The notes under the pieces are model-generated. The model was not told the DNA's origin and did not search any database. It saw only the letters and a list, made by a program, of their open reading frames with translations. Shown here piece by piece: positions 55,492 through 64,000 of a stretch of DNA of 64,000 bases. Each line of letters starts with the position of its first letter. Positions within the stretch are counted from its first letter, which is position 1. The DNA is taken from the NCBI GenBank assembly GCA_026018925.1, contig JAKSZU010000016.1, forward strand, positions 56,781,075 through 56,845,074. The letters are read 5' to 3'. Origin of the DNA: Tupaia tana. Its lineage: Eukaryota > Chordata > Mammalia > Scandentia > Tupaiidae. A program made the position numbers and the translations under genes.

Positions 55492-55666
55492 ATCTTTTTA
55501 AAAAGTAATTATTTGTTTTAATTATTATTATTATTATTTTAATTTGACCAGAGAGAGATAGAAACAGAGAGGAAGTGAGAAAGCAAACCACCAGGTCTAG
55601 GACTTGAACCATGGTTGGACATGTGGGAGTCCAGTGCCTTAACCCCCATGCCACCTGCCAGCCCCA
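55492..55666 (-). mobile_element. Short SINE family C
   Basis: Antisense: tail with (ATT)n about 55521-55540, TTTGACCAGAGAGAGATAGA, ACCACCAGGTCTAGGACTTG, GTGGGAGTCCAGTGCCTTAA, ending CCACCTGCCAGCCCC. Perfect target duplication AAACAATTTATT at 55480 and 55667. Confidence 0.88.
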
Positions 55667-55707
55667 AAACAATTTATTTTTTAACAATATTATAGGAGTA
55701 CTGTATA

Positions 55708-55950
55708 GAAAATAAACAATTTTTTGAGCACTTACTATAGATTAACTACCATTTTGAACACTTTTGTATTAACTTACTTAATCTTTAGCAGATTCCACTA
55801 TGACTGGTTTTCCTATTGACATTTGAAGAGACTGAAACAGAGAGAAGTTAAGTACTTTGCCTGAGGTTATACATTTAGTAAGTAAAAGACCCAGGACACA
55901 AACTCCGACAGAGCTTCTCCGGCCAGCAGTGTTCATCTAACTGCTCTCCA
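55708..55950 (-). mobile_element. MIR, antisense
   Basis: 'TTGAGCACTTACTATAGATT', 'TTTGAAGAGACTGAAACAGA', GAGAAGTTAAGTACTTTGCC, TGAGGTTATACATTTAGTAA follow the reverse complement of MIR. Confidence 0.75.
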
Positions 55951-56728
55951 GTCCTGAAAAGGATTACTGAACACAAGCGTGGAACACTGAGGGTTTACTG
56001 AATGTTCCCTGGGGCTGGCACATTGACCTGACCCCAAGATATGGCTGCTGCTGTAAGGTTGTTACTGTCTGCTGACTAGTGGAGAAGGCTAAGTCTGTCT
56101 TAGTCCGTCTTGTTTACTGGCATAATTTCCATCATGGAACACAGTGTCAGGCATGTAGGAGATGCTTAATAAAATTTTGTTGTGTTGAATCAGTATAGGT
56201 TTTTAAAAGGTTGATATAGCTTGTGAATTGTCAAGGTGGAACTGTAATCAGTTAATGATAAAAGGGAATATGAGACTTGCTACCTTTAGAAACAGCAGTG
56301 AGGGAAAAAAAATGTGTGATGCTAGTTATATCACTGTTCTTACTTGGTGCAGCATTTTAAGGCTCTTTAAAGAATTCTTTGGGGCTCCCAGGCTTCTTTA
56401 TGATTTATAGGTCTATTATGCCTGAGATCTCATGATGGAGAATCATCAGATGAACTCATTCAGGGTATAATGTTATGGGAATGGGGCTGGTAAGGTTGTT
56501 TTTTGTTCTACCTGTAAGGTTCCACTTTACAGAAATGGATGGGGACTGGAAGACACTACATAGAGGTCAAGGTAAAGAGCAAGTAAATGCACTAGATTAG
56601 AGGCATAGGAGGAGGAGAAGACACAAGTGGATAGGAGTGTGTGGAGAGAATCAGCAGGACCTCCTGACGAGACGAGAGCAACCAAGGGAAAAACAAAGGA
56701 TGACTCAGTCCTTAGAAAAGTTTTATAT
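55951..56728. other. Mostly unassigned; possible L2/MIR end
   Basis: 'CACAGTGTCAGGCATGTAGG' and AGATGCTTAATAAAATTTTG near 56140-56185 resemble an L2 or MIR 3' end on the plus strand. The rest is unassigned. Confidence 0.4.
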
Positions 56729-56729
56729 A

Positions 56730-56835
56730 CAGGTATTCCTGACTTCTGATGAGGATACCTCCCAATTAGCCCATTGTAATTGAAAAATCATGGATTGAAT
56801 CATCATAACTTGGGAATTATCCTAAGTTCTAACTG
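56730..56835 (+). mobile_element. Tigger/pogo-type DNA transposon fragment
   Basis: CAGGTATTCCTGACTTCTGA, GATACCTCCCAATTAGCCCA and TTGTAATTGAAAAATCATGG match the end of a Tigger-derived mammalian repeat (MER2/MER8 type). One end only. Confidence 0.5.
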
Positions 56836-58347
56836 TTGCTGCTGGAACCAGTGTTCCACGTAGTGCCTCGTAATCCTATTCAGGGCTGGAAAGCAGTTGG
56901 ATGAACACTGCTGGCCCTGGAACCATCTGCATGTGGGCCATTGATAACCTTAAGAGGGTAAACACAACAACCTAAAAACCATGAGCCAGAGACTCAGAGA
57001 AAAAATCTTATGAAGCCATCATTTCAGGTTGACTGACTTTTGATTAGGAAAGGGTTTTCAAACCATCCCCCTCTACCTGCTTCCACTACCCACCACACCA
57101 TTTCGTTCATTCTGAAAGCCTGAGGAGTTCTGTGTAGTGATCTGAGCGTTGAGACATGAGTTGAAGAGGAGGGATTCTGGTGCAGCAGGGCAGTTTGCTG
57201 CAGTGGAGGTGGCAGAGGGCTCCATGAATCCCAGAAGGTAGTGTAGATCTCTGTCAGAGAGTATTTAGAGAAGTAAGACACAGCTCCCTCTTCTCATTAC
57301 AACATTTTACTGCCAACAACTTCTCAGCAAAATTGCTGCATTAGGTACCTAGCATTTGATTTGAACTTTTGTTTATTCTACATGAAAATGCATAGTGTCC
57401 GTTGATGCCACTTTGGTGCTGCTGGGACCAAAGTGGGTGTTTTATGTGCTATCTCTTTTCAAGCAAGATGGAAGGGCCTTGTAAAAGTGGTTTCCAAGGA
57501 ATAACCTAACATTTTAAAGATTTATAGAACAAGTGCCCACTTACAGCTTCATTTAAGTTTTACAAAACATTTCAGCTTCTGCCTTGCCATGTCAGCAAAA
57601 AATTCCAGGATTTAAATAAATAAAATCTGGTTGGGTATAATAAAGTGGGGGAAAAAAAAAAAAAAAAGACACATGAAGTTGCTACTGAAACAATTGTTGA
57701 GGCCTAAGTGATCTCCTTACTGATGTCTACTGAACAGAGCTAGCTTTAATCTTCAGGTTCTGTTATTTAAATAAGCTGAGGGATTTGTGATTTGGGGGAT
57801 GCTGCAAAGTGTATCCACCACAGATAACGATGCCATTTCAGATCTCACTTCTGTCTTAATGAAAGGAGACAGATGAGGCTGCAGAACTAAAATGTTAATA
57901 GCACCTGACCCTCTTTCTTTCCTTAGGTGTTTCTCAACCCAGTGAAATTGGTGAGATTTTTAAAATAAATTATTTTGAGCACATAGTGTTATAGAATTTA
58001 TTGTGGTGAGACAAGGAGCAGTAATGGAAGTCAGGAAAACCAGTGGATATTAAAAACTGTTTACTAAGTCTCTCCTGTGTTTACTCTTGTGGGGTTTTTA
58101 GCCAAAACAAAATAGGGTCTCTGCCAAGCTCAGAAGGTGTTTTATTTTTTAGTTTTTTTTCTTTTTCTTTTTTCTTTTTTTAGCCTTTATTTATTCTTCT
58201 GGTTTCCCCAAGTCCCAGAACACTCAACACCTCAGGAGCAAATGTCCTTTGAATAAACAGATTTGGAAAGAAGCTCTGGAAAATACTGTACAAACAACCT
58301 TGATGAATTACATTATAATGCCCTCATCACTTCCTTCCATCTGGTTT
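56836..58347. other. Unassigned sequence
   Basis: About 1.5 kb without gene or named repeat. A poly(A) of about 16 follows AATAAAGTGGGGG near 57651-57667, with no identifiable parent transcript upstream. Confidence 0.35.
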
Positions 58348-58360
58348 GAGACTGGCCTTT

Positions 58361-58616
58361 GGGACCAGCAGTTAGCATAAAGGCTATGTCGCTGGATTCC
58401 CATGTAGTCAACCACGGTTCGAGTCCTGGACTCGGTGGCTTAAAACTCAAGCCGGGTGCGTGTGCATGCATGCCCAAGATTCTGAGAGGAGAATGGAGGA
58501 AAAGGGACTGCGGCATGGCCATCTCCCCTGGGGAGTGATTTCTCGCTTTCTGTCTCTCTGTCTCTCTCTGTCTGTCTGTTGAGTGCACATGCTCTATAGC
58601 AAAAACCTTTCCCCAC

Positions 58617-58650
<34 letters not shown>

Positions 58651-58662
58651 AAAAAGAAATAA
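58361..58662 (+). mobile_element. SINE family A
   Basis: GGGACCAGCAGTTAGCATAA, GGGTGCGTGTGCATGCATGC, end GCTCTATAGCAAAAACCTTT, A-tail over 30. Perfect 14-bp target duplication GAGACTGGCCTTTG at 58348 and 58663. Confidence 0.9.
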
Positions 58663-58932
58663 GAGACTGGCCTTTGAAAATTACCCTTATTGAGCTTATA
58701 TTTTCGTGAAGAAGCCAGACAAAAGAATAAATAAATGAACAAATACAATGAAGTTATCTCTCATTCAGTCCATAGACCAAAGTCTTAAACTTGCTCATTA
58801 AGACTTCCTCAGCTATGCTTTTTATACCACTGTCCCTAAACACCTTAATCATTTATAAATTATTCAACTTCCATATTGCTTTAGGTGAAATGGAGACTTG
58901 ATACAAATTTGGAATGGAGTCTGTTTCTTTTT

Positions 58933-59204
58933 TTTTTTTTTAAGATAATTTTTGCTGTAGGGCACGTGCGCTCACCAGAAAGAGAAAGAGAGAGAGAGAG
59001 AGAAAGAGAGACACAAAGCAAGAAATCACTCTCCCAGTGGGGATGGCTGTGCTGCAATCCCTTCTCCTCCATTCTCCACTTGGGATCTTGGACATGCACA
59101 CACACAAGCCCAATGTGAGTTTAAGCCACCGGGTCCAGGACTTGAACCATGATCGAATACATGGGAGTCCAGCAACATAGCCATTACACCATCTGCAGGT
59201 CCCA
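58933..59204 (-). mobile_element. SINE, intermediate-age family A
   Basis: Antisense: AAGATAATTTTTGCTGTAGG, GCACGTGCGCTCACCAGAAA, (GA)n about 58986-59010, ending CATCTGCAGGTCCC. Target duplication GAGTCTGTTTCTTTTT at 58917 and 59205. Confidence 0.88.
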
Positions 59205-59220
59205 GAGTCTGTTTCTTTTT

Positions 59221-59614
59221 ATTTTCCTCAACATCTTTGTGCACTCATTTAGAAATGCAGCCCTATGTGGTACTTATGTTTCAGTGAACTTGTCTGAACT
59301 GTAAGTTGTCACAGAGATCATTATCATCTTCAGTAAACCACTAATACAGAAAAGAGCATTCAACCCCAGCATCATCTTTGTACCTTTACATTTGTGTAGA
59401 GAATAAAAGCATGTCACTTATAAAACCTGAATATGGCTATACAAGCCATCTTTATATTTGTGACAGAAATTTTCAACAACAATAAAGTTCACTGTGCACC
59501 ATTAGAATAACAGACTTCCCAACATGTTTTAAATTTGTCTTTATTTGGCATTATGGCATTTATGAAGATCACTAGGGACAGCTTATTTGAACCAAGATCC
59601 AGATACTTGACTTA
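59221..59614. other. Unassigned sequence
   Basis: Nothing recognisable. Confidence 0.35.
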
Positions 59615-59885
59615 CTTTATTCATTTAGCAAACATTTGCCGAACTCCTAGTGTGTGTAGCACACCACTAGGAATAAAAACTAAGATACAGCTCCTGTCTT
59701 CAAGGAGTTAGTAGTCTGGCATGGAACAACTAACAGAATTGTGCACCAGAAATGATCCAGGACCTTAGGAATGCTAGTATTGAGGTAGAGGGGCCATTAT
59801 GAAATCTCATATCAGGAGCAAGGAGGGGCCCAGCATTGATGAGAAGAGGAAGAGTCAGTGCCATTGGGCCAGGTTCTGGCATATC
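59615..59885 (-). mobile_element. L2 3' end fragment
   Basis: 'TTCATTTAGCAAACATTTGC', CGAACTCCTAGTGTGTGTAG, CAGCTCCTGTCTTCAAGGAG and TTAGTAGTCTGGCATGGAAC are a diverged reverse complement of the L2 end. Confidence 0.55.
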
Positions 59886-60129
59886 CATCTCGTTCTTCCT
59901 CAGCAGTGGGATGACTAGGACACTGAAAATCAACATGACTCTCACTGAGTGAAGAGATGGTTTACACCTTACAATAGCTGCCTTGATTTGGATCCTTGCT
60001 AATGTATTTTAACACTACAATGACATTTATTGTATGAATGATTAGATAACAAGTACCAGCTTAAGTATTTTATCCATTTTATCATGTTTTATCTTCACAG
60101 TTTTGTGAGGTAAATAGTGTTATTCTCAT

Positions 60130-60388
60130 CTTTTTATTTAAAAAAAAAAATTGCTGAAGCGCTAGTATACTCACCAAAGAGAAACAGAGAGAAAGAGAGG
60201 GAAAGTGAGAAAGCACTCCACACCCCCACATGGGAATAGTCACACTGCACTCCCTTCTCCTCCACTTCTTTCTTTTGGATTTTGGGCTTGCACACACACA
60301 CACCTGGCATATATTCCAAGCTACCAGGTGCATACAGTTGACCATGTGGTATCCAGCAGACGTAACCACCATGCCATTGAATGGCCCC
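60130..60388 (-). mobile_element. SINE family B
   Basis: Antisense: A-run, TTGCTGAAGCGCTAGTATAC, AGAAAGCACTCCACACCCCC, ACATGGGAATAGTCACACTG, ending AATGGCCCCC. CpG-poor and diverged. Confidence 0.7.
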
Positions 60389-60716
60389 CTGTTAACATGT
60401 TTCAGGTGAGGAAAACTGAGATCAAGAGATTACCTCGCTAGGAAAAGGTGAAGGTGATGTAGCAAGGATACAATCATTAGGCAGTAGACTTCTCTTAACA
60501 TAGAATACCTTCCCACACATCCCAACACTATCATTCAGTATATATTCATGTTGGAATAGTTTTATGTTAGGTCTCATTTTCCTGATCATTCCTTTTCTCC
60601 ATTTGGAAGATACTTTGGCTATACTAACTGTTATTTTTCATTTAAATGTTATAAATGCTAGCAGTGTTGTTTTAAACATTTGTGAGTATAGAATAGGAAG
60701 CATATGCACTTTCATC
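60389..60716. other. Unassigned AT-rich sequence
   Basis: Nothing recognisable. Confidence 0.35.
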
Positions 60717-60717
60717 T

Positions 60718-60988
60718 TTTTTTTAGTTTCTTTTTCTTTTTTTTCTTTTTTTTAAGTTCCCAGAGGGTATAGCACTTGGCAGAGAGAGAAAGAAAGGGTG
60801 AAAGCACCTCCCAGTGGGGTGTGGTCACACTGCAATCTTCTGTCCATTTCTCCATCCTGTTGGGATTTGGGGCACGCACACACACTCATGTTCCACGTGT
60901 TTTTTTCAAGCAACTGGGGCCCAGATTCAAACCATAGTCACCCATGTGGAATCTGACTCTCCTAACCACTAGGCTATGGGGCTAGCCC
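60718..60988 (-). mobile_element. SINE family B
   Basis: Antisense: T-rich tail, TTCCCAGAGGGTATAGCACT, 'GAAAGCACCTCCCAGTGGGG', TGGTCACACTGCAATCTTCT, ending ATGGGGCTAGCCC. Followed at once by an ATT microsatellite. Confidence 0.75.
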
Positions 60989-60989
<1 letters not shown>

Positions 60990-61026
<37 letters not shown>

Positions 61027-61027
61027 T
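60990..61027 (+). repeat. (ATT)n microsatellite
   Basis: Twelve or so ATT units directly beside the head end of the SINE at 60718-60988. Confidence 0.9.
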
Positions 61028-62004
61028 TAAATTCGAGTTACAACCCACTAAATAGAATTGGTAGTTTAAGTGGAGCACCTTCCTCTGTGTTTTCTCAGAC
61101 ATCAAGAAAACAGTATTTCTAATCACATAGACTAAATGAGGCACTTCCAAGTTGGGAAATTTATAAGGTAGATAAAAATGTATATAACCAAAATAAATAT
61201 TCAGGCAACTGAGACAAGTGTAAAGTGAAACACTGATTTCCTGAAATATAGCTATTAAACATGCAGCCATGTCACAAAAAGAGTATGCTCAGGAGAGTTG
61301 ATTATGATGTATTCTTCCTCCCCAACCTCCCCTCCACCAAGAGTATTGTTCTGTAGTTGATGAAGCATCTCTATAATGGAGTTATTTGTTTCAGATAATC
61401 TTTATGAAAATGAAATGTTCTTAGGAAGCTTGGAAAACTTATTTGGTTAGTTCAAGTAGGAAAAAAATTGAATTATTTTTTATTTAGCATTTTAATCTTG
61501 AAATTACAAGGAACATTCAACTCTAGTAAATTTAAAAGCTTACATAAAGACCGAATTAATCTTTACATCTAATTTGATTTTCTCATTTTAAAATTTAGCT
61601 TCACAAGAAGACATATGAGACCAGCAAAATTGCCCTTTCCTTATGTAAACTCTGAGTTTAGAACTTTTTTTTAAAGGTAAAACAAAAATTTTTGTTGGGA
61701 CTATTTTATTGTAATAGTGTATTTATGTAGGAGATACTTTAAAAATTAATGAGAAAATTAACCGTTTTGAATTGACCAGCTCTTACGTTGTTCAAAGATA
61801 TTGGGATTGACAGTTCAGTGGATGATGTGGAAGAACAGAATTGATCACTATTTTCAGAAAGAGCTTTTATGGTATGATTGAACATCTTTCTGTAAATCTA
61901 TTAGATTTTATCCCGCATATACTGTAGCTACTAGTTGCTGAAGGACCAGCTTTTTCATGTGGAACACCAAGAAAAGATAATTCCTTACTTAGCCTTATGT
62001 CAAA
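61028..62004. other. Unassigned AT-rich sequence
   Basis: Nothing recognisable. Confidence 0.4.
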
Positions 62005-62017
62005 GAGTGGTTACAGA

Positions 62018-62276
62018 GGGACCAGCACTTAGTGTAATGGCTATGTCACTGGACTCCCATGTAGTCGACAGCGGTTCGAGTCCCAGACCTGGCGGCTTAA
62101 ACTCAATGCCGGGCGCATGTGCGTGCGTGCCCAAGATCCCGAGAGAAGAATGGAGAAGAAGGGATTGCGGCGTGGCCATCCCCCCTGGAGGGGTGATTTC
62201 TTGCTTTCTATCTCTCTTTCTCTCTCTGTCTTTCTGGCAAGTGCACGTGCCCTATAGCAAAAACCTCTCAAAAAAA
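62018..62276 (+). mobile_element. SINE family A
   Basis: GGGACCAGCACTTAGTGTAA, GGGCGCATGTGCGTGCGTGC, ATCCCCCCTGGAGGGGTGAT, end GCCCTATAGCAAAAACCTCT. Target duplication AGTGGTTACAGA (62006) and AGTGGTTGCAGA (62277). Confidence 0.88.
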
Positions 62277-62289
62277 AGTGGTTGCAGAA

Positions 62290-62924
62290 AGGTGGCTTTG
62301 GGTGTAATAACTGAATACTTACCATTGATAGAAGTCTTGTGTTGTTATTTCAATTTTATACCTTCTCTACTGGTAAGATCTATTCAAAATACATAATAAT
62401 CAAGTAAACATGTGTCACACTTTTGACTTTAAAAAATAGGGCCATTTTAGGTCCAGCTCCCTGGCACAGTGGTAATGTGCCATTCAGGAGAAGATGGGTC
62501 CCATATGGTATGGACTAGGCCATGGTTTAAGTGTAAGTCTTTACTTATACAACCTGAGATGATTAAGAAAAAATATACGCCCACAGCAAATGCGTTATTT
62601 AAGTCCCTCCGCACTGGAAGGTACCATTTTCCAAACTTCTCCTTAGTTAACACTTTCTCCCCTCATCTCTAATGATATTCCTGAAGAGTTCCAATACAGA
62701 ATATGACTTCAGTTTTTAAGATCACACTAATACTGAAAATTTCACAGACAACATATATACAAGTTCAGGGAGGCAGAGAGAAGCTACAGCCAATTTTTCT
62801 TCCAGTAAATACAGTGATATTTTTCAGTCAAAGTTTCGTCAAATGTTTATTCTAATATTATTAATTTGGCAGTATAATTTTGTAGTGGTTTGATTGAAAA
62901 TACTGCAAAACTCAAGACCTTCAA
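62290..62924. other. Mostly unassigned; possible degraded SINE head
   Basis: GGTCCAGCTCCCTGGCACAG near 62451, followed by GGTCCCATATGGTATGGACT and CATGGTTTAAGTGTAAG, resembles a decayed tRNA-like head without a recognisable body. The rest is unassigned. Confidence 0.3.
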
Positions 62925-62939
62925 CTGTTCAGAGAGAAC

Positions 62940-63139
62940 AGATCCCCAGGCCAGTCAGCTTAAAATATGCTGGGCATGTGTGTGAGTGCCCAAGATCTGG
63001 GAGAACTTGAGAAAGGATATGCAGCCAGTCCCTGTGGAGGCTGTTTCTGTCTCTTTCTTGTCTCTTTCTCTCTCTCTCTCTCTCTCTCTCATTCTCATAT
63101 GTGTGTACACATGCTTTATCATGAGTAAAAAAAAAATAG
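62940..63139 (+). mobile_element. SINE fragment with (CT)n
   Basis: GATCCCCAGGCCAGTCAGCT, 'TGCTGGGCATGTGTGTGAGT', GCCCAAGATCTGGGAGAACT, CT run about 63068-63090, end ACACATGCTTTATCATGAGT plus A-run. The first part of the head is missing or decayed. Confidence 0.6.
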
Positions 63140-63164
63140 AGAGAGCCCTTTCATTGAGCGAGGC

Positions 63165-63428
63165 AATTTAGCACAGTGGTTCAAAGGTGAAGGTTCAGAA
63201 TCAAGCTGATTGAGTTTGGATTCAATCACTGCTGCTTATTTCTCAGAAAACATTAGGCAAGTTGGTTACTCTCTCAATGCTTCTGTTTAGTCCTAAAAAA
63301 GATATAATAATAGAATCTAATGCATGGGATCATTAAAAGCACCAACTGGAGGGTATATCCAAAACACTTAACCTAGTATCTTTCCCAGACTGAGTTCACA
63401 ATAAATATTAGCCAACATGTATTTCTAA
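63165..63428 (+). mobile_element. MIR, near full length
   Basis: 'CAATTTAGCACAGTGGTTCA', AGAATCAAGCTGATTGAGTT, TTCAATCACTGCTGCTTATT, 'TAGGCAAGTTGGTTACTCTC', GCTTCTGTTTAGTCCT, and end CACAATAAATATTAGCCA follow the whole MIR consensus in order. Confidence 0.75.
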
Positions 63429-63429
63429 A

Positions 63430-64000
63430 TCTCAGACTTGAAACTTCCAGGCACATCTGTTAAGCATTGGTTATATCACAGTGCAGGTGGGCATAATACA
63501 GGGGTACATACCAGTACTGAGGCAAGGGAGTGTGATTACTGAGAGTCCATGCATAGGTTATCCTGTCCCTAAGCAAGACATAGACTGTGGCATTGGCCTG
63601 GATGCCTGAGTCAGTGTATTCCAATGTTATAGCAAACTCAAGCAGGCATTGGTACCAGGAACACCCCTCTGTGAGTATCTCACGTCTGTGGGAGATAATA
63701 CAGGGCTGAATCTGGTTTCACATATTTCCAAAGCTTAAATGATGGTTCAAAACCATCATTGTCTTCATCCTTCCACTATTAAACACTTGACGTGTAATGC
63801 CTTCCTTTGAATTGATTCTGTACTCAGGTCCGACATAGGAGCCTCCTGGCAACATCTCCATCTCCTTTTTTTGGCTTAAACCGATTTGAAGCCCATTCTG
63901 GAACTGTAGTTGGAGTTAATACGACAAAACGTTAAAGTAGGAACAGGGATATTTCCCAAAGGAAAGTTGGGATACTATTATACTAAGAAGACTAAAAGAA
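63430..64000. other. Unassigned sequence at the window edge
   Basis: Repeat-free by eye, with a few retained CpGs near 63825-63835 and 63878-63930. No coding frame or splice signal recognised. Confidence 0.35.

Overview
This is nuclear DNA of a placental mammal. It is AT-rich, has no long open frames, and is packed with mammalian interspersed repeats: L1 3' ends, L2, MIR, an MLT1-type MaLR LTR, hAT/Tigger/mariner relics, and above all dozens of tRNA-derived SINEs. I recognise no complete gene. The window reads as intron or intergenic sequence. The dominant SINE is about 240-280 bp. It has a tRNA-like head with pol III A and B boxes, a CpG-rich middle with a C6/G6 hairpin, a pyrimidine-rich stretch, a 'CCCTATAGCAAAAACCTCTC' end and a poly(A) tail. 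I cannot name the lineage. Fragments resembling 7SL RNA (near 14305, 23155 and 28320) hint at Euarchontoglires, but weakly.

Layout. Positions 0.6-1.7 kb hold two degraded L1 3' ends, one split by a young SINE. 1.7-4.1 kb is unique sequence with a candidate exon on the minus strand. 4-9.5 kb has a MIR, three SINEs and a CpG-retaining stretch that may be a conserved non-coding element. 9.7-16.1 kb alternates SINEs with an L2 block, a MIR and an MLT1 LTR interrupted by a short SINE. 17.2-18.1 kb is a head-to-tail run of three SINEs. 20.3-23.6 kb holds an L2 split by a SINE, a SINE whose body is tandemly triplicated, and an 80-bp mariner MITE. 24 kb holds a frameshifted, polyadenylation-signal-bearing relic of an unidentified lysine-rich C-terminus, next to a polypurine tract. 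24.3-32.5 kb is mostly ancient unassigned sequence with a composite tRNA/7SL-like SINE at 28.2 kb. 32.8 kb has a second 80-bp MITE split by a young SINE. 36.0-37.9 kb is a dead mariner carrying two SINE insertions. 38.9-49.1 kb and 51.7-63.4 kb continue the SINE/MIR/L2 pattern, with a SINE-in-SINE nest at 53.2-53.8 kb.

There is no gene network to describe. What the window does record is an order of insertion: L2, MIR, MLT1 and L1M first; then mariner elements and their MITEs and diverged SINE families; then young CpG-rich SINEs, many flanked by 10-17 bp target-site duplications. All assignments come from reading the sequence against remembered repeat families. None was checked by a database search.
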